A stretch of DNA of 64,000 nt from an uncultured Eubacterium sp. (GTDB lineage Bacteria; Bacillota; Clostridia; Lachnospirales; Lachnospiraceae): NCBI GenBank assembly GCA_905235555.1, contig CAJOMD010000001.1:1-64000 (forward strand), given 5' to 3'. Positions 35,155 to 43,235 of this stretch are shown here, in pieces. Within the stretch, counting starts at the first letter, position 1, and each line of letters begins with the position of its first letter. The notes below the pieces were generated by a model. The model searched no databases. It saw only the letters and a program-made list of their open reading frames with translations, and was not told the origin of the DNA. The position numbers and the translations under genes were made by a program.

Positions 35155-36606
35155 CTATTGTCCTTGTGCTTTTGTATATTTTTTAGACAATCGTTTGAGT
35201 GTCTTAGAGTCTGTACCAGATAAAGCATTGTTTAATAGTTTGCGACCATAACCAACAGATGTATCGTTCTTCAAAACAACAGACAATGCTTGTCCGTTCC
35301 AAAGAACACTTTGTCTAGAGGACTCACCAATCACTCCAAATGAAACTATCTTCCAACCATCATAGTTTTTGTGTCCAGATACTTTTGATTGAAGAAGAGC
35401 CATAGATGAAGCATCTATGTCTGTCTCCAAACAATCATTAACTGCATTCAATACACCACTGTATTTAAGTAGAATAGTAGGTGATAGAGCTTTGTTGGCC
35501 ACACCTTTTAGCACAGCAGTTTGGTTTCTGTTCCTTTGCAAGTCGCCATCAGCAAAGGCCTTACGAGTTCTAGCGAATGTTAGAGCCTCGTTTCCGTCCA
35601 TTTCCATTCTACCTTTTTTGAATGTATATTTCTTTCTCTTACCATCGTCTTTGGAGTAGTTTGCGTAAGTAGTATAGGAAAAACTTTTTTCAACATCTAC
35701 ATCAATTCCACCCAACTCGTCAATAAGTTTTCCGAAACCAGTGAAGTTAAGTTGTGCGTAATGATAATGATTTTTATTAATATTAAATTTGAATTGCTTC
35801 TTTAGAGAGTCCATAAGGGCATTCTTGCCGTGGTCCCAATGAACTTCGCATGCATAATTCCAGCCTGAAGCCCCCACTTTTTCTCCACTATTGTTTCTAG
35901 CCTGGCCATTTCCATATAGACCAATATGGGTAAGCTTGTCAGAATTTAGAGAAGTGTTGATAGAAACACTCTTTGCAATTACTGGAATGTAGTAATCTCT
36001 AGGAACTGAAACCATCATAACAGTGTGAGTCTTAGGATTAACAGCTGCTAAAATGTTAGTATCAGATCTCTCGTTTCCTTCTTTATTTAAATCACCGAAA
36101 GTATCTGTAGCTGAGACAAATACAACGAATGGATTTTCATCTACTTTACTTTTTCCACCCAATGTGAGGAATGGAAGAACAAAGATACACACTAATAATG
36201 CAATACTTACTAAAATTGAAATAAGTTTGCCCACACGTTTAGTAGAACGTTTCTTTCCAACTGTCAAAATAAGTGCAAGAATAAGTAAAAATGCTAAAGC
36301 GCCACATATTCCGATAAATATAGGGTCTGGGACATTAGGCATAAATAACCACTTGTGAGACATTAGCAAATATACGAAATAACCAGAAAGAGCCAACTGA
36401 ATAATTACAAGAATGATACTGATAATAGTACTATTTCTTAACTTTTTAGCATCTCTCTTGGTAGGTCTAGAATCGTTTCTAAGAGAGGAATCTGTTTTTC
36501 TAGATGCTCTTGTAGAACCCTGTCTAGATGAACCCTTTGACAAAGTCTCTGAACTGTATCCATAATCTCCCTTTTTTATACTGTCTGGACCGTTTAAATT
36601 ATTCAT
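35155..36606 (-). CDS. LytR-CpsA-Psr (LCP) family cell-wall glycopolymer ligase
   Basis: LCP enzymes transfer teichoic acid or capsule from its lipid carrier to peptidoglycan. A basic, Ser-rich cytoplasmic region of about 60 residues leads to three membrane segments (roughly 60-82, 92-114 and 125-148). The LCP domain follows, with SVPRDYYIP, LNFTGFGKLIDELGGIDVDVE and EALTFARTRKAFADGDLQRNRNQ, including the conserved Asp and Arg residues that bind polyprenyl pyrophosphate. Length is 483 residues. It fits the polyol-phosphate glycan genes divergently encoded just to the right. Confidence 0.92.
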   Translation of the reverse strand: MNNLNGPDSIKKGDYGYSSETLSKGSSRQGSTRASRKTDSSLRNDSRPTKRDAKKLRNSTIISIILVIIQLALSGYFVYLLMSHKWLFMPNVPDPIFIGICGALAFLLILALILTVGKKRSTKRVGKLISILVSIALLVCIFVLPFLTLGGKSKVDENPFVVFVSATDTFGDLNKEGNERSDTNILAAVNPKTHTVMMVSVPRDYYIPVIAKSVSINTSLNSDKLTHIGLYGNGQARNNSGEKVGASGWNYACEVHWDHGKNALMDSLKKQFKFNINKNHYHYAQLNFTGFGKLIDELGGIDVDVEKSFSYTTYANYSKDDGKRKKYTFKKGRMEMDGNEALTFARTRKAFADGDLQRNRNQTAVLKGVANKALSPTILLKYSGVLNAVNDCLETDIDASSMALLQSKVSGHKNYDGWKIVSFGVIGESSRQSVLWNGQALSVVLKNDTSVGYGRKLLNNALSGTDSKTLKRLSKKYTKAQGQ

Positions 36607-36676
36607 AAAATCCTCCTAAATGTGGACTGTTTTTTCTATTAAAAAGTCGCTTGTATTATAGCATTATTGCGTTTGA

Positions 36677-36705
36677 TTGACAAACAAAATGCCCTTTGAT
36701 AGAAT
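36677..36705 (+). promoter_or_regulatory. Promoter of the glycan operon (sugar transferase onward)
   Basis: TTGACA (36677-36682) and TAGAAT (36700-36705) are separated by 17 bp and lie about 31 nt upstream of the sugar transferase start. Confidence 0.7.
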
Positions 36706-36735
36706 TTTAATTGATTCAATAAGAGGTAGTATTTT

Positions 36736-38169
36736 ATGAGAAAATCAAGAACATTCAGAAGGATAGTTGTCTTGTTTTTGTTGGCAATAGCTGTTGCTGC
36801 GCAGACTGCTATCTTTATCTATTATTGGAATATTTATTACACCGAAGGTACAGGATTGTACGAAGCTTTCTTCTCAAGAGGAAAGGTTGTACTCTATTTT
36901 ATGTACGGTTTAATGTTCCTGGTATTCTGTAATGTTTATGGAGCCTTTAAGCTTGGAACATTGCAGTTTTCCAATCTATTTTTCTCACAGGCACTTGCCA
37001 TATTATTTACTAACCTATTTATTTATCTACAAGCATCCTTGCTTTCTTTGAAGATGGTTAATGTAGCGCCATTACTTGGCATGACATTTATCAATATGTT
37101 ATGTGCGCTCATTTGGTGCGCGCTAGCCCTGTTAGTTTATCGATGGCTATATCCTCCAAGAAAGTTATTGCTAATATATAGTGATAGGGATCCAGATAAT
37201 TTAGTTAAGAAAATTGAAACTAGAGAAGATAAATATTTGATTGATGATAGAATTCACTGTGATTCACCAGCGGAGGAACTTCGTAACGCAATTAGAAGGC
37301 ATAAGGCAGTTTTGCTTTGTGATATTCCTAGCGGAAGAAGAAACAAAATCATAAAGTATTGTTATATGCATGATAAGAGAGCATATGTTACACCAAAACT
37401 TTCAGATTTGATTATTCTAGGCGCTGGACAAAACACATTGTTCGATTCACCGCTTCTTGTCACAAAGATTAAGGGACTCAAGTGGGAGCAGGCAGTGTTT
37501 AAGAGGTTGCTAGATATTGTTATCGCACTTATTTTGTGCGTTCCTACTATACTTATAACTATTCTTGTTGCCATTGGAGATTTGATTTGGGATAGAGGAC
37601 CAATATTTTATCTACAGCCAAGAATTACTCAGAATGGCAAAAAATTTAAAATAATTAAGTTTAGAAGCATGAAGGTGGACTCCGAAAAACAAGGAGCTCA
37701 GCTTGCAAAGAAAGATGACGATAGAATTACTAAGGTAGGTAGAGTTCTTCGTGCCACACACTTAGATGAACTACCACAAGTATTCAATATACTTATTGGA
37801 CAAATGTCTGTAGTAGGACCTCGTCCAGAAAGACCAGAAATAGCGGAAGAGTATCTAGCAGACATTCCAGAATTTAAGTTTAGACTTAAAGTGAAAGCTG
37901 GACTGACTGGATACGCACAAGTTTATGGAAAGTACAATACTACTCCATACGATAAATTAAAACTAGACTTGTACTACATTCAAAACTATTCATTCTGGAG
38001 AGATCTTCAGCTGCTCTTAATGACATTTAAGATTCTCTTCATCAAAGAAAACAGAGAAGGTGTAGAACAAGATCAAAAGACAGCAAAGGTTGAAAACCCA
38101 AAGAAAAAAGCAGAGTATGACCTAGGTGAAGTTGAACCACCTATGGATGAATTATATAAAGGTGAGTAA
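36736..38169 (+). CDS. Polyprenyl-phosphate hexose-1-phosphate transferase (WcaJ/PglC family)
   Basis: This membrane enzyme starts glycan synthesis by moving a sugar 1-phosphate from a nucleotide sugar to undecaprenyl phosphate. Four N-terminal membrane segments and a soluble domain precede a fifth hydrophobic segment (VIALILCVPTILITILVAIGDLI) and the catalytic domain. The catalytic domain shows FKIIKFRSMKVD, RVLRATHLDELPQVFNIL, MSVVGPRPERPE and KAGLTGYAQVYG. Length is 477 residues. The sugar cannot be told from sequence. It occupies the place that TagO would take in a classical teichoic acid locus. Confidence 0.92.
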   Translation: MRKSRTFRRIVVLFLLAIAVAAQTAIFIYYWNIYYTEGTGLYEAFFSRGKVVLYFMYGLMFLVFCNVYGAFKLGTLQFSNLFFSQALAILFTNLFIYLQASLLSLKMVNVAPLLGMTFINMLCALIWCALALLVYRWLYPPRKLLLIYSDRDPDNLVKKIETREDKYLIDDRIHCDSPAEELRNAIRRHKAVLLCDIPSGRRNKIIKYCYMHDKRAYVTPKLSDLIILGAGQNTLFDSPLLVTKIKGLKWEQAVFKRLLDIVIALILCVPTILITILVAIGDLIWDRGPIFYLQPRITQNGKKFKIIKFRSMKVDSEKQGAQLAKKDDDRITKVGRVLRATHLDELPQVFNILIGQMSVVGPRPERPEIAEEYLADIPEFKFRLKVKAGLTGYAQVYGKYNTTPYDKLKLDLYYIQNYSFWRDLQLLLMTFKILFIKENREGVEQDQKTAKVENPKKKAEYDLGEVEPPMDELYKGE

Positions 38170-38170
38170 A

Positions 38171-38986
38171 ATGGCAGACTATTCGGTATTGATGTCGGTT
38201 TACAAAAAAGAAAACCCAAAATATTTAAAGACTGCCATTGAGAGCATGCTAGACCAAAGCGTGGAGACAAATGACTTTGTATTAGTGTGCGATGGACCAT
38301 TAACAGATAGCTTGGATAAAGTGATTTCTAATTTTGAAAGAACTAATCCGGGCTTATTTAATGTGGTTAGACTCACAGAAAATATGGGGCTTGCGCTCGC
38401 ATTGAATGAAGGAATAAAATATTGTAAAAACGAGATAGTTGCCAGAATGGACAGTGATGATTTTAGTAAGCCTGACAGAATAGAAAAGCAGCTAAAAGCG
38501 ATGGAAGAGAATGGTGCTGATATAGTGGGCACAAACATATTCGAGTTTAATGAAGACATTACGAGACTTACGGGCGAGAGAAATTTGCCAGAGACTGACG
38601 AAGATATAAGAGAGTTTGCAAAATCTAGAAGTCCTTTCAATCACCCATCAGTAGTTTATAAAAAATCCAAGGTTGAATTAGTGGGCGGATATGGAAAGTT
38701 TGATTACTTTGAAGATTATTATCTTTGGGTTACACTTCTTCAAAACGGATGCAAAGGATACAATGTGCAGGAGGCACTTGTTCTGATGAGAGCTGGAGAT
38801 GATTTGTATTTACGACGTGGAGGAAAAGCCTACGCCAAATGTGTGATAGCATTTGAAAAACATATGTTAGGCATTGGATACATTTCAAGGTTTACTTATT
38901 TGAAGCAGACTAGTGCGAGAGTTTTAGTTGCGATTGCACCAAATAAGTTTAGAGAAAAAGTTTATAAGAAAAAACTAAGGAGTTAG
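38171..38986 (+). CDS. Glycosyltransferase family 2
   Basis: This 271-residue GT-A enzyme probably adds the second sugar on the lipid-linked glycan in the cytoplasm. The N-terminal SVLMSVYKKENPKYLKTAIESML is typical, the metal-binding motif is ARMDSDD near residue 96, and NHPSVVYKKS with EDYYLWVTLL completes the acceptor side. I use ATG 38171 behind AAGGTGAG; the track start 38126 lies inside the upstream gene. Only 1 bp separates the genes. Confidence 0.88.
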   Translation: MADYSVLMSVYKKENPKYLKTAIESMLDQSVETNDFVLVCDGPLTDSLDKVISNFERTNPGLFNVVRLTENMGLALALNEGIKYCKNEIVARMDSDDFSKPDRIEKQLKAMEENGADIVGTNIFEFNEDITRLTGERNLPETDEDIREFAKSRSPFNHPSVVYKKSKVELVGGYGKFDYFEDYYLWVTLLQNGCKGYNVQEALVLMRAGDDLYLRRGGKAYAKCVIAFEKHMLGIGYISRFTYLKQTSARVLVAIAPNKFREKVYKKKLRS

Positions 38987-38988
38987 CG

Positions 38989-40131
38989 ATGGACAAGGCT
39001 GAATTAAAAAAATCATTATTAAAAATTGCATTCAAGCCACTCACACTTCTCAATAAAATAAAGAAGAAGGACAAGAGGCTTGTATTCTTTTACTCCAATT
39101 TAGGATTTAGAGATAATGTAAAAGCCTTTTACGACTTTCTAATTGAACACGGCTACAACGATAAATATTATTTTGTAGTCAGCATTAATGATTATGAAGA
39201 CTATCAGTTTAATTCACCTAAGCACGTTAAGTTTGTAAATAACAAAGAGGGCATTAAATATTTCTTGAAAGCAAAGTATGCGTTTTACTGCTTCGGCAAA
39301 TACCCTATCAAACCGGCCAAAAACCAGATGGTAGTAAATCTTTGGCACGGAACTCCTTTAAAGAGAATTGGGAATTTAGAAGATGGAAAAGAGCAAGTAG
39401 ATTATAACTTCTTCACAAAAGTGGTTGCATCTTCTCCTTTGTATCAGCCAATAATGGCAGATATTTTTGGATGCAAAGAAGAAGATGTAGATGTTTTGGG
39501 AAATCCTAGAAACGATGAGATGTTTAAGGTAAATCAGATACTAGATACGGCCATTCTTCGCGGAGCTAGAAGGCTGATTGTTTGGCTTCCAACATATAGA
39601 GAGTTCAATGATAATATGCTGGTTCCTCTATTAACTACTGATGAGTTAGAGGACTTGAATAAATTTTTAAAAATGAAAAACTGGAGAATGATTATTAAAC
39701 TCCATCCGCTCCAGGAAGCATCGCTTTCTGACATGAAGTATTCACATATAGATATTTATAACGAAAAGCAGCTTAAAGACAACGATATGAGCGTCTATAC
39801 AATTTTGAGAAATGCGGATGCGCTTATCACTGATTATTCATCGGTATTCTTTGATTACTTGATGCTAGATAGACCTATTGCCTTTGTGACAGAAGACTTT
39901 GAGGAATATAAAAAGAAGCGTGGATTCATTTTTGATAAACCTGAAGACTTTATGCCAGGTCCGATTATCAAGGATTTAGATCAAATGAAGAATTTTTTAA
40001 GTTCTGTGGATTACGGAATTGATACTTACAGAGACGACCGCCACGAAGTAAATGCAATGGTTAACACTTATAATGATGGAAGAAGTGCGATGAGAATTGC
40101 AACTAATTATTTAGATAATGAAGACAATTAA
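38989..40131 (+). CDS. CDP-glycerol glycerophosphotransferase family protein (TagB/TagF-like)
   Basis: TagF-like enzymes transfer glycerol phosphate, or another polyol phosphate, from a CDP-activated donor to the lipid-linked chain at the inner membrane face. In this 380-residue protein the catalytic motif LWHGTPLKRIGN is near residue 117 and the donor-binding motif ITDYSSVFFDYLMLDRPIAF near residue 280; IIKLHPL carries the second catalytic His. No membrane segment is present, as in monotopic family members. It starts 2 bp after the GT2 stop and overlaps the next gene by 14 bp. Confidence 0.88.
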   Translation: MDKAELKKSLLKIAFKPLTLLNKIKKKDKRLVFFYSNLGFRDNVKAFYDFLIEHGYNDKYYFVVSINDYEDYQFNSPKHVKFVNNKEGIKYFLKAKYAFYCFGKYPIKPAKNQMVVNLWHGTPLKRIGNLEDGKEQVDYNFFTKVVASSPLYQPIMADIFGCKEEDVDVLGNPRNDEMFKVNQILDTAILRGARRLIVWLPTYREFNDNMLVPLLTTDELEDLNKFLKMKNWRMIIKLHPLQEASLSDMKYSHIDIYNEKQLKDNDMSVYTILRNADALITDYSSVFFDYLMLDRPIAFVTEDFEEYKKKRGFIFDKPEDFMPGPIIKDLDQMKNFLSSVDYGIDTYRDDRHEVNAMVNTYNDGRSAMRIATNYLDNEDN

Positions 40132-41302
40132 AAATATATTAAGAGCAATTAAGCTCGCTGGAAAGAAAATACTTTATAAAATGGCCTGCGCTACCACAAA
40201 GGTGGATAAGCGCGTGGTGTTTTTTGAGAGTTTTCAAGGACGAAATTTTAGTTGCAGTCCAAAAGCCATATTCGAAGAAATGAGAGACTCAGGTGATTAC
40301 GATGACTATGAGTTTATCTGGTCTTTTAGAAATGTTCATAAGCCAGGAAAGATTTTTGAAAAACTAGTAGGTAGCGACAAAGGACCAAAAATTTCTATAG
40401 TAAAATATGAAACATTTTCATATTATAAAGCACTGGCTAAAGCGAAGTACTGGGTATTAAATTCTAATACTAGAAAATTTTTAAAACCTAGACCAGACCA
40501 AATGTATATTCAAACATGGCATGGAACTCCTTTGAAGAAAATTGGACTAGATGTGCCGGGAAGTGATTTAGATTACGCTTATGAGGGAGAAAAGTTTTCA
40601 TATATGATTTCTCCTTCCAAGTATTGCAGCGAGAAATATATTTCTGCGTTTGGCTTGGAAGGAAGAGAGGATATAGTTTTAGAAACTGGCTATCCAAGAA
40701 ACGATGCGCTATTTACATTTGATCAAGCAAAAGTAAATTCAGTTTTAAGAGAGCTAGATGTTCCACGAGGAAAGAAGATAATTCTCTATGCCCCAACTTT
40801 TAGAGATAATAAGCATTCACAAGTTAGTGGATATGAGAATGCTTCGGGATTAGACTTTGATAAGTTAAAAGAACAGATAGGAGAAGAATATATAATTTTA
40901 TTTAGAGCGCATTACTTTGTGGCCAAGAATATGAATTTTGAAAAGTATAAAGACTTTGTGATAGATGTTTCAGACTACGAAGATGTGAATGACTTATACA
41001 TAGTAAGCGATATGTTGGTAACAGACTATTCATCTGTATTTTTTGACTATGCAAATCTCAAACGTCCAATAATCTTTTATATGTATGATTACGAAGACTA
41101 CAAAGCAAATGCTCGAGATTTCTATTTAAATAAAAATGAACTCCCTGGCCCAATTACTAAAACTCAAGAGGAACTGGTTGAAGCAATTGATGAAACAAGG
41201 ATATTTATCCCAGACGCCAGATACTCGATGTTTAACCAAAAGTTTAATCATTTAGATGGAATCAACAAGGGATTGGATGTTGCAAAGAAAATTATTAAAT
41301 AA
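40118..41302 (+). CDS. CDP-glycerol glycerophosphotransferase family protein (TagF-like)
   Basis: A second TagF-like polymerase or primase, 394 residues. VVFFESFQGRNFSCSPKAI opens the domain, TWHGTPLKKIGLD and VTDYSSVFFDYANLKRPIIF are the active-site motifs, and the second His is in LFRAHYFV, where Tyr follows instead of Pro. With the previous enzyme it may divide the task of primer addition and chain extension, as TagB and TagF do; which does which is unclear. It overlaps the preceding gene by 14 bp. Confidence 0.88.
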   Translation: MKTIKNILRAIKLAGKKILYKMACATTKVDKRVVFFESFQGRNFSCSPKAIFEEMRDSGDYDDYEFIWSFRNVHKPGKIFEKLVGSDKGPKISIVKYETFSYYKALAKAKYWVLNSNTRKFLKPRPDQMYIQTWHGTPLKKIGLDVPGSDLDYAYEGEKFSYMISPSKYCSEKYISAFGLEGREDIVLETGYPRNDALFTFDQAKVNSVLRELDVPRGKKIILYAPTFRDNKHSQVSGYENASGLDFDKLKEQIGEEYIILFRAHYFVAKNMNFEKYKDFVIDVSDYEDVNDLYIVSDMLVTDYSSVFFDYANLKRPIIFYMYDYEDYKANARDFYLNKNELPGPITKTQEELVEAIDETRIFIPDARYSMFNQKFNHLDGINKGLDVAKKIIK

Positions 41303-41321
41303 TATAGAAAAATATTCAGGC

Positions 41322-41378
41322 AACGAAAAAGAGAGCCAACCGAACGACTTTTCTAGTGGGATGGCTCTCTTTTTCGTT
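41322..41378. terminator. Bidirectional terminator between convergent TagF-like genes
   Basis: AACGAAAAAGAGAGCCA and its exact complement form a 17-bp stem around a 23-nt loop, with U-runs in both directions. Confidence 0.88.
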
Positions 41379-41412
41379 TAATCCTACCTTCTTTTTCTTT
41401 TTATTAAAATTA

Positions 41413-42606
41413 TTATTCTTCAATATTTGATAAATAACTATTCTCAACAATCAAGTCTACGATAGCCTTAGACGCAGTGCCCTCATCACAGTGATTATAC
41501 TTATTATGGAAAGCTTCATATTTCTCGGTCCATTCTTCTTTGTCGTAGTTATTAATAGATTCTATTAATTCATCATTGCTATAAAGCAATGGGCCAGGGG
41601 CTTCTTCTTTGAAGTCGAAATAGAAGCCACGAAGGTCATTCATATATTCGTCGTAGTCGTAAGTAAAGAATACGATTGGACGGTTCAGAACGCTATAGTC
41701 AAACATTACAGAAGAGTAGTCAGTAATTAACATATCTGAAACTAAGTATAGATCTGCTATATCACACTCCTCGCCGTACTGATATACAAATCCATCGTAT
41801 TGGCTCCAATCTACAGAATCTTTTATTAGGTAGTGATATTTAACAATCATCACATACTCATCTGAAATGGATTCTCGCAAAGCATCAAAGTCCATCTGAT
41901 TAGCAAATTTATATTCTCCCAACTTATAAAACTGATTATCTCTCCATGTTGGAGCATACAAAATAACCTTTTTATTAAGAGGAAGACCCATCTTACGCTT
42001 TAGTTCATAGATTTGGCTGGCAGTAGTGTTGAGTAGTTTATCATTTCTAGGATATCCAACTTCTAGTATTGTTTTGTCAAAGTCAAAGCATTTCCTAAAA
42101 ATCTTTGTAGAGTACGAATTCTGGGACAAAAGGTAATCCCATGCAGCAATACTCTTTCTAAAGTGCTTGTGATATCTACTAACATCAGTATTTCCTGCCA
42201 TATCGATAGATTCCATATCTAGCGCAAGTTTCTTAAGAGGTGTTCCGTGCCATGTCTGGATGTATGTGCCCTTTCGGTTCTTGTGAAGATACCTTGGAAG
42301 TCTAGAGTCTGATACTATAAAGGCAGCAGACGAATAAACCTTAAAGAAAGGCATTGTTTTGTATGTAACAGTCTTAAATTTACCAGGAATCAAGCTGAGA
42401 TCTATATCATTTACATTTTTGAACACCCAGTAAACTTCAAACTTCTCATCCAAACCCTGTCTTACGAATTCTTCATATATATATCTAGGGTTTCCTGTAT
42501 AATTTCTAAACATGTTACTCTCAAAAACTATTACATTCTCTTTAAACCGAATAGTCATCGCGAATAACTTATAAAAATTGGTCAAAAACTGCTTAATATA
42601 CTTCAT
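41413..42606 (-). CDS. CDP-glycerol glycerophosphotransferase family protein (TagF-like)
   Basis: A third TagF-like enzyme, on the opposite strand. Motifs are VIVFESNMFRNYTGNPRYIYEEF, TWHGTPLKKLALD and ITDYSSVMFDYSVLNRPIVF, with the second His in IVKYHYLI. I prefer ATG 42606 (397 residues, starting MKYIKQFLTNFYKLF), which follows GGAGG at a rather long spacing; the track start 42675 adds 23 residues of uncertain value. The gene stands alone between convergent and divergent neighbours. Confidence 0.85.
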   Translation of the reverse strand: MKYIKQFLTNFYKLFAMTIRFKENVIVFESNMFRNYTGNPRYIYEEFVRQGLDEKFEVYWVFKNVNDIDLSLIPGKFKTVTYKTMPFFKVYSSAAFIVSDSRLPRYLHKNRKGTYIQTWHGTPLKKLALDMESIDMAGNTDVSRYHKHFRKSIAAWDYLLSQNSYSTKIFRKCFDFDKTILEVGYPRNDKLLNTTASQIYELKRKMGLPLNKKVILYAPTWRDNQFYKLGEYKFANQMDFDALRESISDEYVMIVKYHYLIKDSVDWSQYDGFVYQYGEECDIADLYLVSDMLITDYSSVMFDYSVLNRPIVFFTYDYDEYMNDLRGFYFDFKEEAPGPLLYSNDELIESINNYDKEEWTEKYEAFHNKYNHCDEGTASKAIVDLIVENSYLSNIEE

Positions 42607-42726
42607 AAAAAGTAAAAATCCTCCAGTAGTTTTTTGCATAGGTGCTATTTTAACATATATAAGAAAAATTTCCACTTATTAGCCAGTCTTACCCAAAAAT
42701 ATGTTCGCCCCAAAGTCCCATATTTA

Positions 42727-42755
42727 TTGATTAAACCCCATGTATAAGTTATAAT
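42727..42755 (+). promoter_or_regulatory. Promoter of tagD
   Basis: TTGATT (42727-42732) and perfect TATAAT (42750-42755) are separated by 17 bp, giving a leader of about 60 nt before tagD. Confidence 0.65.
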
Positions 42756-42779
42756 ATTACAAGGCTATGAAAGGAGATA

Positions 42780-42797
42780 ATGCCTTTTTATTTTTAG
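42780..42797 (+). other. Possible five-codon leader ORF before tagD
   Basis: A perfect ribosome site AAAGGAG precedes ATG and codons for MPFYF, then TAG, 26 bp before the tagD ATG. The tagD start itself has a weak, distant ribosome site. Translation of this mini-ORF could influence tagD, but it may be chance. Confidence 0.3.
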
Positions 42798-42823
42798 TGC
42801 AAAAAGGTATTGTTTTATTAATT

Positions 42824-43216
42824 ATGAAAAAAGTAATTACATACGGAACATTTGATATGCTTCACTATGGACATATAAATTTACTTCGAAGAGCAAAGGA
42901 ATTGGGAGACTATTTGGTAGTAGTTCTTTCTACTGATGAGTTCAACTGGAATATGAAACAGAAAAAATGTTATTTTACATATGAAGAGAGAAAAATGGTG
43001 CTTGAAGCCATAAAATATGTGGACGAGGTTATCCCTGAGAACAATTGGGAGCAGAAGGTAACTGATGTTCAGGAAAACGATATTGATGTTTTTGTTATGG
43101 GCAATGATTGGGAAGGTAAATTTGACTTCCTAAAAGACTACTGCGAAGTAGTTTACTTGCCTCGAACAGAGGGGATCTCAACCACACAAATTAAGGATGA
43201 CTTAAATAATAAATAG
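42824..43216 (+). CDS. tagD: Glycerol-3-phosphate cytidylyltransferase
   Basis: TagD makes CDP-glycerol from CTP and sn-glycerol 3-phosphate, the donor for the TagF-like enzymes around it. The nucleotidyltransferase motif YGTFDMLHYGHINLLRRAKELG and the C-terminal RTEGISTTQIK are complete. At 130 residues from ATG 42824 it matches family length and the usual MKKVITYGTFD start. The track start at 42767 adds 19 residues but has no correctly spaced ribosome site. Confidence 0.95.
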   Translation: MKKVITYGTFDMLHYGHINLLRRAKELGDYLVVVLSTDEFNWNMKQKKCYFTYEERKMVLEAIKYVDEVIPENNWEQKVTDVQENDIDVFVMGNDWEGKFDFLKDYCEVVYLPRTEGISTTQIKDDLNNK

Positions 43217-43235
43217 ATTTAAGTCAGGAGGATTT

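Noticed and set aside
38200-38640. 146-aa minus-strand ORF inside the GT2 gene
   Set aside because: Antisense shadow of a gene with clear GT2 motifs.
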